Shown: piece after piece, positions 1 through 6,322 of the stretch
How the letters are laid out: each line of letters begins with the position of its first letter
How positions within the stretch are numbered: position 1 is the first letter of the stretch
The notes under the pieces: model-generated
What the model saw: the letters and a program-made list of their open reading frames with translations, nothing else
Told to the model about the DNA's origin: nothing
Databases searched by the model: none
Virus record (IMG/VR): IMGVR_UViG_3300031885_000088
Coordinates: 1 to 27,693 of that record
Direction: 5' to 3' (one strand)
DNA length: 27,693 bases
Source: a virus
Translations under genes and position numbers: made by a program

Positions 1-4
1 GGTT

Positions 5-670
5 ATGAAAATAAAAATAAAAAATAGATGGAATGGGAATATTATCTATGCGTGCGAAACTGAAAATTTAAAAATGGCGGTGGAGATGGCTGTAAAATTA
101 AAAATTAACTTGAGTGGAAGCAACTTGAGTGGAAGCAACTTGAGTGAAAGCGACTTGAGTGGAAGCGACTTGAGTGGAAGCAACTTAAGTGAAAGCGACT
201 TGAGTGGAAGCAACTTGAGTGAAAGCGACTTGAGTGGAAGCAACTTGAGTGAAAGCAACTTGAGTGAAAGCGACTTGAGTGGAAGCGACTTGAGTGAAAG
301 CAACTTGAGTGGAAGCAACTTGAGTGGAAGCAACTTGAGTGAAAGCGACTTGAGTGGAAGCAACTTGAGTGAAAGCGACTTGAGTGGAAGCAACTTGAGT
401 GAAAGCGACTTGAGTAGAAGCAACTTGAGTGAAAGCGACTTGAGTGGAAGCAACTTGAGTGGAAGCAACTTGGATTTTATATCTATCCCCATGTGTTGTA
501 AGAGTTTTGGGGTCAAAATTGATACGCGAATAGCATACCAGATGATTTTGCATGTTTTTGGAGCAGAAATTATTGGAGAAGGATCGGAAGAAATAAAAAA
601 AGCATTAGAACCATTTGCGAAAAAATCTGATAAATGGAAATATTTTGAAAAATATTTAAAGGAGAGATGA
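5..670 (+). CDS. Pentapeptide-repeat protein
   Basis: The 221-residue protein has a short N-terminal beta-like cap (MKIKIKNRWNGNIIYACETE), then from about residue 35 to 157 about 24 units of S(N/D)LS(G/E), then a non-repetitive C-terminus of about 64 residues. The units fit the pentapeptide-repeat consensus A(D/N)LXX with Ser in the Ala position, a fold known to form a right-handed quadrilateral beta-helix; 24 units would give about six coils. The start is kept because this N-terminal cap resembles those seen ahead of pentapeptide repeats in phage proteins, but only four bases lie upstream, so the RBS cannot be judged. Known pentapeptide proteins include DNA mimics that bind gyrase (Qnr, MfpA), but nothing here shows that function. 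The near-identity of the repeats at the DNA level suggests recent expansion. It precedes the recombination module in the same direction. Confidence 0.85.
   Translation: MKIKIKNRWNGNIIYACETENLKMAVEMAVKLKINLSGSNLSGSNLSESDLSGSDLSGSNLSESDLSGSNLSESDLSGSNLSESNLSESDLSGSDLSESNLSGSNLSGSNLSESDLSGSNLSESDLSGSNLSESDLSRSNLSESDLSGSNLSGSNLDFISIPMCCKSFGVKIDTRIAYQMILHVFGAEIIGEGSEEIKKALEPFAKKSDKWKYFEKYLKER
107..472 (+). repeat. 15-bp in-frame tandem array
   Basis: About 24 head-to-tail copies of a 15-bp unit close to AACTTGAGTGGAAGC, plus a partial copy, lie inside the pentapeptide gene. Variation is almost confined to two positions: AAC/GAC (Asn/Asp) and GGA/GAA (Gly/Glu). Other differences are rare, for example CTTAAGT near 184 and AGTAGAAGC near 415. 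Asn-Glu and Asp-Gly units often alternate, giving a 30-bp super-unit. Since the unit is a multiple of three, copy-number change would preserve the frame. Confidence 0.95.
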
Positions 671-746
671 GAAAAAAAGATATGAAATTAAATAAATGCA
701 AGTATTAGGGATTGTAATATTCTTAAAATCAAAAGGAGAAAACAAA

Positions 747-1562
747 ATGACAAATGAAATAGCTGTAAAAGAAAAAGGGAAGATGCAGGAAGTTACTAAA
801 GAAAAATTAATCCAATATTTGAAAGATTTTGGATTAACAAACTCTTTGGAAACTAATGAAATAAATCAGTTCATGGAAATAGCGATAACATTCCAATTGA
901 ATCCTTTTAAAAGGGAAATATATTGCATACCTTTTAAAATGAAAGATGGACAAAGAAAATTATCCATTATAACTGGGTATGAAACTTATTTAAAGCGAGC
1001 TGAGCGATTAGGGACACTGAATGGATGGGAAGTTTCAACTCAGGGAAGCATTAAAGGCGGGGATCTTAAAGCCATAGTTATAATTAATAGAAAAGACTGG
1101 GAAAATCCACTTAAACATGAAGTTTATTTTGTGGAATATAACCAAAATAATCATATCTGGAACACAAAACCAATAACCATGATTAAAAAAGTTGCTATAG
1201 CACAAGCATTTCGCTTGGCTTTCCCTGACGAATTTGGAGGGATGCCATATACCGCGGATGAACTTCCAGAAAACATGACCAATGTAAAAGTTGAAATTGA
1301 AAAACCAACTATAAAACCGCCTCCGATTGCAACTATTCCTGCATCAGAAGATAAAGAAAAAGCATCCGCAGTTGGATTAATAAACGAAAAGCAGGGTAAA
1401 AGAATGTATGCAATTTGGAAAAGTGCGGGACTAGCAGATAGTCAAGCACTAGAAATAATTAAATCTTATGGTTTTACTGGAACGAAAGACGTAACTATTG
1501 AAACCTACGACGTGATTTGCGAAGCATTAAAATTAGCAGAAAAAGGAGATGCGCAGGAATAA
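747..1562 (+). CDS. RecT/Bet-family single-strand annealing protein
   Basis: The 271-residue protein resembles the phage recombinase Bet/RecT family, which anneals complementary single strands during phage recombination. The core includes an N-terminal stretch with LNPFKREIYCIPF, then ITGYETYLKRAER, and a centre with KKVAIAQAFRLAFPDEFGGM, all typical of the family. After a Pro-rich linker (about residues 186-205) the C-terminus INEKQGKRMYAIWKSAGL resembles a domain seen at the end of other phage RecT proteins. The open frame begins at 696, but ATG 747 is chosen because AGGAG at 734-738 sits 8 bases ahead of it. The downstream PD-(D/E)XK nuclease is the expected exonuclease partner, as in lambda Exo/Bet. 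Confidence 0.92.
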   Translation: MTNEIAVKEKGKMQEVTKEKLIQYLKDFGLTNSLETNEINQFMEIAITFQLNPFKREIYCIPFKMKDGQRKLSIITGYETYLKRAERLGTLNGWEVSTQGSIKGGDLKAIVIINRKDWENPLKHEVYFVEYNQNNHIWNTKPITMIKKVAIAQAFRLAFPDEFGGMPYTADELPENMTNVKVEIEKPTIKPPPIATIPASEDKEKASAVGLINEKQGKRMYAIWKSAGLADSQALEIIKSYGFTGTKDVTIETYDVICEALKLAEKGDAQE

Positions 1563-1630
1563 CTATGCCGAAACGCTCATATTTTTGGGATATGGGCGTA
1601 TGTAAATAAATTTTACACTGATGAGGCAAA

Positions 1631-2272
1631 ATGAAAGAAAAAAAGATAACGATAGATGGTTGCAACTTGGGCCTTTACGAACCATATTTTGATTGTTCTG
1701 GGTTCCCCTATCAGTACCATACTCCCGACGGAATAAATCTGGATAGAGTTACAACAGTGTTAAATATGGAATTAGGGATAATGTTTCATGGTGATGGCTC
1801 TGCAGCCGAAAAAGGCACAGCGGTTCATAAAATGTTGCAATATTATAATGAAAAAACTCTTGATATTAAAAAAATGGATGATTTTTATAAACCGTATCTG
1901 GAAAGTTACAAAAAATGCGTTGCAAAAAATAATATTAAATTTGAATATGGAGAAGTAAGAAGATTTCATCCTGCTTTTCTTTACGCGGGGACAATAGATT
2001 TTGTAGGAACAATTAACGGTAAATTGTGTGTAATTGACTACAAAACGGGGGGAATTTATAAACAACATTTGTGGCAGATTTCCTCTTATGAACGATTGCT
2101 TTTAGTTCAGGATGGAAATCCCAGGGAAAGACTTATAATGTATTTATCAGAAGAAGGCGAGGAGGCAAAACTAATAAAATATGATGATCCGAACCATTGG
2201 CCGCAGTTCCTTACTTTACTGATGGCCTACCGGATTAAACTTAATGAAGGATATTTGAAACATAAAAAATAA
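1631..2272 (+). CDS. RecB-like PD-(D/E)XK exonuclease
   Basis: The 213-residue protein has the motifs of RecB-like PD-(D/E)XK nucleases: a G..VH helix motif with H66, the acidic residue E108, TIDFVG with D123, and VIDYKTG with D136 and K138. A helix with Q149...Y153 (WQISSYE) matches the QxxxY motif of this group. Related proteins (lambda Exo, Cas4-like and RecB-like phage exonucleases) resect double-stranded ends to give the 3' tails used by RecT. Its place just after the RecT gene supports that pairing. GAGG lies a few bases ahead of the ATG. All catalytic positions appear intact. The exact subfamily is not certain. Confidence 0.85.
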   Translation: MKEKKITIDGCNLGLYEPYFDCSGFPYQYHTPDGINLDRVTTVLNMELGIMFHGDGSAAEKGTAVHKMLQYYNEKTLDIKKMDDFYKPYLESYKKCVAKNNIKFEYGEVRRFHPAFLYAGTIDFVGTINGKLCVIDYKTGGIYKQHLWQISSYERLLLVQDGNPRERLIMYLSEEGEEAKLIKYDDPNHWPQFLTLLMAYRIKLNEGYLKHKK

Positions 2273-2284
2273 AGGAGAAATAAA

Positions 2285-2917
2285 ATGAATGAAATAGAAG
2301 AAGTTAAAACCAAAGTACCAGAATTAGTAAAAGTTGTAAATGAATTAACCATAAAAGATGATGTAAGCAATGGGCAGGCTTCAATCCTGCTTTCAACTAT
2401 CAGAGAAATGGAAAAGAATGTAAAAAATTATATTCTTGCTGAACCGAAGAAAGCTAAAGACGCGGCATCCAAAGCATTAAAAGACCTTACGGATAAATTC
2501 TATAAACCTTTAGAGGAGTGCGAGGGAATGATCCGGCTTAAAATGAATCAGTTTATTATGATTGAAAATGCAAGGCGCGAAAAACTGGAAGCCGACTTGC
2601 GAGAAAAACAAGCCAAAGAACAAAAGAAATTAGAAAAAGAGAATAAAAAGAGTGGCAATATCATGCCAGTATTTGTCCCCCCACCAGTTGTAATCCAAAA
2701 AGTTACAGTTGCAAATGCAACTTATCGGGATAATTGGAGTGCGGAAGTTGTGGATATGATGGAATTACTTAAAGCAATAGTTGGAAGAGCTGCGCCATTG
2801 GACTGCATAATCCCAAATGAGATTTACCTAAATGGGATTGCCCGAGCAACTAAAAAAGAGTGCGATTTATTTATAGGGGTAAAATGTGTAAATAATCGGT
2901 CTGTGGTATCAAGATAG
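2285..2917 (+). CDS. Coiled-coil phage protein next to the recombination module
   Basis: The protein has 210 residues and a good RBS (AAAGGAGAAATAAA) 12 bases after the nuclease stop. Residues 1-125 are helical and charged; Lys/Glu-rich stretches such as EKQAKEQKKLEKENKK suggest a long coiled coil. A Pro-rich linker (PVFVPPPV) follows, then a C-terminal domain of about 65 residues with YRDNWSAEVVD and LIPNEIYLN-like beta/helix features, ending in NRSVVSR. I recall this C-terminal pattern from unnamed proteins beside recT-like genes in other phages, but I cannot assign a named family. A role with the annealase or nuclease is inferred from position only. Confidence 0.7.
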   Translation: MNEIEEVKTKVPELVKVVNELTIKDDVSNGQASILLSTIREMEKNVKNYILAEPKKAKDAASKALKDLTDKFYKPLEECEGMIRLKMNQFIMIENARREKLEADLREKQAKEQKKLEKENKKSGNIMPVFVPPPVVIQKVTVANATYRDNWSAEVVDMMELLKAIVGRAAPLDCIIPNEIYLNGIARATKKECDLFIGVKCVNNRSVVSR

Positions 2918-2918
2918 C

Positions 2919-2947
2919 TTGATTTATGTTTTAAACCTTTATATAAT
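2919..2947 (+). promoter_or_regulatory. Sigma70-like promoter
   Basis: TTGATT (2919-2924) and a perfect TATAAT (2942-2947) are separated by exactly 17 bases, just after the stop of the preceding gene, with a predicted start near 2954. It would drive the small-gene cluster starting at 2991. It overlaps the inverted repeat at 2928-2969. In AT-rich DNA chance matches occur, but the intergenic location, the ideal spacing and the overlap raise its value. Confidence 0.6.
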
Positions 2948-2969
2948 CCTTAATATAAGGGTTTAAAAT
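2928..2969 (+). promoter_or_regulatory. Long inverted repeat over the -10 box (operator or hairpin)
   Basis: Arms TTTAAACCTTTATAT (2930-2944) and ATATAAGGGTTTAAA (2953-2967) are complementary with a single T.G pair and extend by two more pairs, one of them G.T; the loop is AATCCTTA. The dyad is centred at 2948/2949, covering the -10 box and the predicted start of transcription. That is the geometry of a repressor operator. The alternative is a terminator for the RecT operon, but the flank is short of a clean U-tract. Confidence 0.6.
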
Positions 2970-2990
2970 TGATTATAGGAGTCACAGCAA

Positions 2991-3116
2991 ATGTCAAAAT
3001 GTGAAAACTGCGGTAAAGAATATAATAAAATTATTATTCATCAAAAGTTTTGTAGTCAAAAATGTGGAAATCAAATAAGAATAAATCGCTACTGGCACAA
3101 AAGATTATCAAAATGA
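2991..3116 (+). CDS. Small zinc-ribbon protein
   Basis: A 41-residue ORF starts with ATG at 2991, nine bases after AGGAG (2977-2981). It holds the Cys pattern C4-x2-C7 ... C21-x3-C25, with KCENCGKEY and QKFCSQKC. The same arrangement (CPTCKKEY ... CSIKC) opens the HNH protein at 7340, so this is either a free-standing zinc ribbon or the remnant of such an endonuclease. The end is basic (RINRYWHKRLSK). The stop overlaps the next start (ATGA, 3113-3116). Confidence 0.65.
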   Translation: MSKCENCGKEYNKIIIHQKFCSQKCGNQIRINRYWHKRLSK

Positions 3117-3268
3117 AAAATACAAATAAGATAGTAATTTGCAAAAACAGACACTTTTGTTCTGGAGTTTGCAAGCATAAGAGAAAACACTATTTTTTAG
3201 CAGATTGTGAGAAAAATCTATATGATACCATAAAGTGTGTTTGCGTAGAAATAAAGAAGGATAAATAA
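3113..3268 (+). CDS. Small Cys-rich protein
   Basis: A 51-residue protein is read from ATG 3113, which overlaps the preceding stop by ATGA, suggesting translational coupling. A longer frame opens at 3062, but that start lies inside the previous gene without an RBS. Six Cys (C10, C16, C20, C32, C42, C44) and several His (for example RHFCSGVCKHK) suggest metal binding. Family not recognised. Confidence 0.55.
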   Translation: MKNTNKIVICKNRHFCSGVCKHKRKHYFLADCEKNLYDTIKCVCVEIKKDK

Positions 3269-3282
3269 AAGGAGATAATAAT

Positions 3283-3402
3283 ATGTGTAATTTCATAAGT
3301 TGGATTGAATATGACGGAAAAAACTATTTTATAAAAAATAGTGATTTGGAGACAAAAGAAGGAAAAAAACTATTAGCAAAAGATGTAATTGATGATTTAT
3401 AA
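3283..3402 (+). CDS. Small conserved phage protein
   Basis: A 39-residue ORF has the strong RBS AAAGGAGATAATAAT just ahead of ATG 3283. The opening MCNFISWIEYDGKNYFI, followed by SDLETKEGKKLL, resembles a small phage/metagenome protein type that begins with MC(N/K)FISWIE. Residues up to about 18 look like a beta hairpin, the rest like a helix. Function is unknown. It may be a short form of a longer family. Confidence 0.6.
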   Translation: MCNFISWIEYDGKNYFIKNSDLETKEGKKLLAKDVIDDL

Positions 3403-3426
3403 GGATAATCTAAAAAGAATAATAGT

Positions 3427-3744
3427 ATGAACACTCAATCAGAAGCCAAAGAAAATATCAAAAGTTTTGCGAAAGGATTAAGAGATAAAATCATGGTTAT
3501 CTTTCAGGAAAATTCTAATCGTGGATATACCACAGAGGAAATGGCAATTGCTCTGGGCTATATAATAAATCCAGAACACGATGAAACACAAGTTATCCGG
3601 CCTAGAATGTCCGAATTAAAAAATGATGGCAAAATAGAAATAATCGGCAAAAGACCAAGTCTGGTAAGCAAGAATTTCTCAACTGGAAGATATTTAAATA
3701 TTGCGGTTTATGGATTGATGAAAGGGCAGGCATTATTATTTTAA
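3427..3744 (+). CDS. Predicted winged-helix DNA-binding protein
   Basis: The 105-residue protein has a helix with a conserved GYTTEEMAIALG turn, then QVIRPRMSELKNDGKIEIIGKR, which reads as a recognition helix followed by the beta wing of a winged helix. Small phage wHTH proteins of this type commonly act as regulators or replication accessory factors; neither is shown here. The RBS is weak, with AAGGAT about 20 bases upstream. The next gene starts one base after its stop, so they are probably coupled. Confidence 0.6.
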   Translation: MNTQSEAKENIKSFAKGLRDKIMVIFQENSNRGYTTEEMAIALGYIINPEHDETQVIRPRMSELKNDGKIEIIGKRPSLVSKNFSTGRYLNIAVYGLMKGQALLF

Positions 3745-3745
3745 T

Positions 3746-3991
3746 ATGAAAATAAAAGTTGAAGTAGAGATAAATTTCAAAGATGACAGATGTTATAGAT
3801 GTCATTTTAGTGAAACTCAGAAATGTGATTTATTCAAAGAAAGATTAGAATTATGTGAACATTATAAATATTATACTGGCGAAAAATGTGAAAAATGTTC
3901 ACAAATTGGCTCAGCAGTTTTACGATGTAAAAAATGTTTAGATGCAGAGGCAGAAGTAAATAAAAATAATAAACAATTAAAAATGTTTTAA
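3746..3991 (+). CDS. Cys-rich small protein, probable zinc binding
   Basis: The 81-residue protein has a beta start (MKIKVEVEINF), then CYRCHF, C28 and C37, and later EKCEKCSQI and LRCKKCLD, giving two CxxC pairs plus further Cys residues. This suggests one or two zinc sites. The tail is charged and helical (EAEVNKNNKQLKMF). There is no clear RBS; the start follows the previous stop after one base, so translation is probably coupled. Family not recognised. Confidence 0.6.
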   Translation: MKIKVEVEINFKDDRCYRCHFSETQKCDLFKERLELCEHYKYYTGEKCEKCSQIGSAVLRCKKCLDAEAEVNKNNKQLKMF

Positions 3992-4000
3992 GAGGAGATT

Positions 4001-4183
4001 ATGAAAACCAAGCACTTTAAAGAAGTTGAAAAAAGAATAATCCTCTGGATTGCTTTGGGAATATCCATTTCTTTTAATTTATATTTGAGCTACGGATTGA
4101 TTACGATAAGGCATGATTACATCTTGAATAGTTGCGCGGCTTGCGTGAAAGCGACTATTGAAGGACAGGTATTAAATAACTAG
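4001..4183 (+). CDS. Small single-pass membrane protein
   Basis: A 60-residue protein with RBS AGAGGAGATT ahead of ATG 4001. A basic N-terminus (KTKHFKEVEKR) is followed by a hydrophobic segment at about 12-33 (IILWIALGISISFNLYLSYG) and a short tail with CAAC. By the positive-inside rule the N-terminus would be cytoplasmic. The function is unknown; small early phage membrane proteins often take part in exclusion, but nothing here shows it. Confidence 0.6.
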   Translation: MKTKHFKEVEKRIILWIALGISISFNLYLSYGLITIRHDYILNSCAACVKATIEGQVLNN

Positions 4184-4191
4184 GAGTGATT

Positions 4192-4524
4192 ATGGCAATG
4201 AATAAATTTGTGGAGTGGTTGGAAGAGGTAGCAAATGTATGGGAAAATTTTGTAGATGCAGATATTCCTGCTACACGTATACGTCAATCTTGTTATAAAG
4301 AAAATTTATCAAAAGCCAAAGAACTTCAAGAAAAATATCCGCCTATTGCAGTTTTGGCAGAGAAGAAGGGATTTTTTATATATGAAATAAATAAGTTATT
4401 AAAAATACATAATATAATAATTGAAAACTATAAGTCTGAAAGTTATAAACAATTTTCAAATAAAAATTATTACAAATGCGAAGAAATGGCTAGAGAATGG
4501 TTAGAAAAACAGGAGGGGAAATGA
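4192..4524 (+). CDS. Hypothetical helical protein
   Basis: 110 residues from ATG 4192, preceded by TAGGAGTGATT at good spacing. The frame could open at GTG 4186, but that codon lies inside the RBS. The protein is acidic and mostly helical (NKFVEWLEEVANVWENF at the start, EEMAREWLEKQEGK at the end). Its stop overlaps the next start by ATGA. Family not recognised. Confidence 0.6.
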   Translation: MAMNKFVEWLEEVANVWENFVDADIPATRIRQSCYKENLSKAKELQEKYPPIAVLAEKKGFFIYEINKLLKIHNIIIENYKSESYKQFSNKNYYKCEEMAREWLEKQEGK

Positions 4525-4673
4525 AATTCAAAGATTGGAATATTGATTACTCCAACGAAAGTCTTTTAATCGTTTGGCAAGAATCAACGAATGAAGAAAG
4601 AGCAAAAAGCAAAGAAATAAAATATCGTTGTGCTACGCCATTAGAAGAATTAATGTTTAGAGAATTGCAATAA
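4521..4673 (+). CDS. Small hypothetical protein
   Basis: A 50-residue ORF opens at ATG 4521, overlapping the previous stop, with a strong RBS (CAGGAGGGGAA) inside the end of that gene. It begins with a beta-like stretch (SLLIVWQESTNEE) and ends in a helix (LEELMFRELQ). The RBS and coupling are the main support. Function unknown. Confidence 0.5.
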   Translation: MKFKDWNIDYSNESLLIVWQESTNEERAKSKEIKYRCATPLEELMFRELQ

Positions 4674-4676
4674 AAA

Positions 4677-4784
4677 ATGAATAGTTTAGATAGATTTAAT
4701 AAATTAAGAAAAGATATGAAACCTAAAGAAATAACATTCAGCATAATTTCTGAAAATACTTTTTTGTTGAAAATATATAATTGA
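4677..4784 (+). CDS. Very small hypothetical protein
   Basis: A possible 35-residue protein (MNSLDRFNKLRKDMKPKEIT at the start) begins three bases after the previous stop and ends just before the RBS of the 4794 gene, so it fills the gap exactly. It has no clear RBS of its own. Coding potential cannot be tested at this length. Confidence 0.3.
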   Translation: MNSLDRFNKLRKDMKPKEITFSIISENTFLLKIYN

Positions 4785-4793
4785 GGAGATAAA

Positions 4794-5993
4794 ATGATTA
4801 CAGAATTAACGGAAACTCAAAAAAGTAAATTACCTGAATATGTAGATAAATGGGTAAAAATTGGATTGAATACTGAACCTGCAAATAGAGTTGAAGCAGA
4901 AAAGGGAATTGAATTAGCATATAAAATTGCAGGATTAAAAAAACCTAAAATTGTTTGGACATTATCACCACTGAGTAGTGGAATAACTAGATATTGTGTT
5001 TTTGGAATTTTAAAAAATATAACTAATAGCGTGGGGGATAGCATGGTAAATAGTGTGGGGGATAGCGTGCGGGATAGCGTGCGGGATAGCGTGGGGGATA
5101 GCATGGTAAATAGTGTGGGGAATAGCATGGTAAATAGCGTGCGGGATAGCGTGGGGGATAGCGTGTGGAATAGCGTGTGGGATAGCGTGTGGAATAGCGT
5201 GCGGGATAGCGTGCGGATTAGCGTGGGGGATAGCGTGGCAAATAGCGTGCGGGATAGCGTGCGGATTAGCGTGGGGAATAGCGTGTGGAATAGCGTGTGG
5301 GATAGCGTGCGGATTAGCGTGCGGGATAGCGTGCGGATTAGCGTGGGGGATAGCGTGGCAAATAGCGTGCGGGATAGCGTGGGGGATAGTGTATATGGTC
5401 AACACGATGCAAGTTGGTTAGGATTTTACGATTATTTTTACAATGAATTAAATTTAAAATCTCAAACTAAAAAATTAAACGGATTATGGCTTATTGCTAA
5501 AAATGCTAATTGGTTTTTACCACATAAAAATATATGTTGGATTTCAGAAAGACATGATATATGCAAATTAAAAGATGGAAAAATTCACAGCATAAATAGT
5601 CCTGCTATTCATTATCTTGATGGATTTGAGATTTACGCGCTGAATGGAGTTAGATTACCAAAAGAAATAGTTATGACTCCCGCCGAAAAGATTGACCCAA
5701 AAATAATACTCACTGAAAAAAATGCAGAAATTCGCAGAGAGCTCGTTAGAAAGATAGGAATAGAAAGAGTTATTTATAAATTAGGAGCAAAATCATTAGA
5801 TAAATCGGGAGATGGAATTTACGAGTTATTATCAATAAATTTAGGTGATGAACGATATAGACCATACCTTAAAATGAGAAATCCATCTATCCAAACATGG
5901 CATATTGAAGGTGTAGCACCAAATATCCGAACAGTAGAGGAAGCATTAAAATGGAGAAATCAGTCGGAAGAAAAACCAATACAATTAACGTAA
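4794..5993 (+). CDS. DUF6745-type protein with tetrapeptide repeat array
   Basis: The 399-residue protein has three parts: an N-terminal helical region (1-77, with ELAYKIAGLKKPKIVW), a low-complexity array of about 31 (N/D)SVX tetrapeptides (78-200), and a C-terminal globular domain (201-399). The C-terminus, with QHDASWLGFYDYF, NWFLPHKNICWISER, SPAIHYLDGFEIYALNGVRLP and the ending NIRTVEEALKWR, matches my memory of the DUF6745 family, whose members often carry such SVxx arrays. Biochemical function is unknown. RBS TTGAGGAGATAAA is strong. It is followed 14 bases later by a small gene that I recall as a frequent neighbour of this family. Confidence 0.8.
   Translation: MITELTETQKSKLPEYVDKWVKIGLNTEPANRVEAEKGIELAYKIAGLKKPKIVWTLSPLSSGITRYCVFGILKNITNSVGDSMVNSVGDSVRDSVRDSVGDSMVNSVGNSMVNSVRDSVGDSVWNSVWDSVWNSVRDSVRISVGDSVANSVRDSVRISVGNSVWNSVWDSVRISVRDSVRISVGDSVANSVRDSVGDSVYGQHDASWLGFYDYFYNELNLKSQTKKLNGLWLIAKNANWFLPHKNICWISERHDICKLKDGKIHSINSPAIHYLDGFEIYALNGVRLPKEIVMTPAEKIDPKIILTEKNAEIRRELVRKIGIERVIYKLGAKSLDKSGDGIYELLSINLGDERYRPYLKMRNPSIQTWHIEGVAPNIRTVEEALKWRNQSEEKPIQLT
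5025..5393 (+). repeat. 12-bp tandem array with 60/120-bp higher-order copies
   Basis: About 31 copies of a 12-bp unit related to GATAGCGTGCGG encode (N/D)SV(R/G/W) tetrapeptides. Larger duplications are visible on top: 5041-5100 resembles 5101-5160 (60-bp shift), and 5161-5260 matches 5281-5380 at a 120-bp shift with few differences, including an exact 40-base match (5221-5260 and 5341-5380). All periods are multiples of 12 and of 3, so the frame is kept. Confidence 0.95.
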
Positions 5994-6007
5994 AAGGAGA
6001 TAATAAA

Positions 6008-6322
6008 ATGGTCATACAACAAGGCGACGTGCTCATAGAATCAGTAAATGAAATACCAAATGAAGCAAAAGACGCAGAAGTGAAAAATGGAAGTATCGTG
6101 TTAGCAGACGGAGAAACTACCGGACATGCTCATAGAATATCATGGATTAGCGGTATAACATTCAAAGAACACAATGGCATGTATTATTTAGTCAACAAAG
6201 AAGAATTGACAGTAAAACATGAAGAACACAAACCTGTTACTATTCCACAAGGGACATGGAAAATTAGAAAGGTTAGAGAATACGACCATTTCGAAATGGA
6301 AAGTAGGGATGTTCGTGATTAA
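6008..6322 (+). CDS. Small conserved phage protein (target of HNH insertion)
   Basis: 104 residues from ATG 6008, preceded by AAAGGAGATAATAAA; an upstream in-frame ATG at 5951 lies inside the previous gene and lacks an RBS. The sequence MVIQQGDVLIESVNEIP, DGETTGHAHRIS and HEEHKPVTIPQGTWKI reads as an all-beta, jelly-roll-like small protein. I recall it from many phages and cellular DUF6745 neighbourhoods, usually ending in (R)EYDHFAEEARxVxD. Here the end is EYDHFEMESRDVRD. A second, more canonical-looking copy of this tail is fused to the C-terminus of the overlapping HNH gene, suggesting that the insertion replaced the native 3' end. Function unknown. Confidence 0.75.
   Translation: MVIQQGDVLIESVNEIPNEAKDAEVKNGSIVLADGETTGHAHRISWISGITFKEHNGMYYLVNKEELTVKHEEHKPVTIPQGTWKIRKVREYDHFEMESRDVRD
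6283..6322 (+). repeat. Target-gene 3' end, copy 1 (at the small phage gene)
   Basis: These 40 bases encode the last 13 residues and stop of the 6008 gene. They align without gaps to 6788-6827 (27 of 40 bases the same by my count, both ending GATTAA). In protein, YDHFEMESRDVRD versus NSHFAEEARNVAD. Confidence 0.65.

Noticed and set aside
107-472. CRISPR-like array
   Set aside because: The 15-bp unit has no spacers and is clearly coding.
46-553. Antisense ORFs across the 15-bp array
   Set aside because: They are shadows of the pentapeptide array; composition is pure repeat and no start signal is seen.
667-708. 13-codon ORF after the pentapeptide gene
   Set aside because: The RBS is too close to the ATG and the length is too short to support a gene.
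1565-1609. 14-codon ORF between recT and the nuclease gene
   Set aside because: AGGAAT lies ahead of the ATG, but the ORF is too short to judge and has no recognisable sequence.
5010-5405. Antisense ORF of HAIP/HANP repeats
   Set aside because: It is open only because the 12-bp array has no stop in that frame; it has no RBS and no non-repeat domain.
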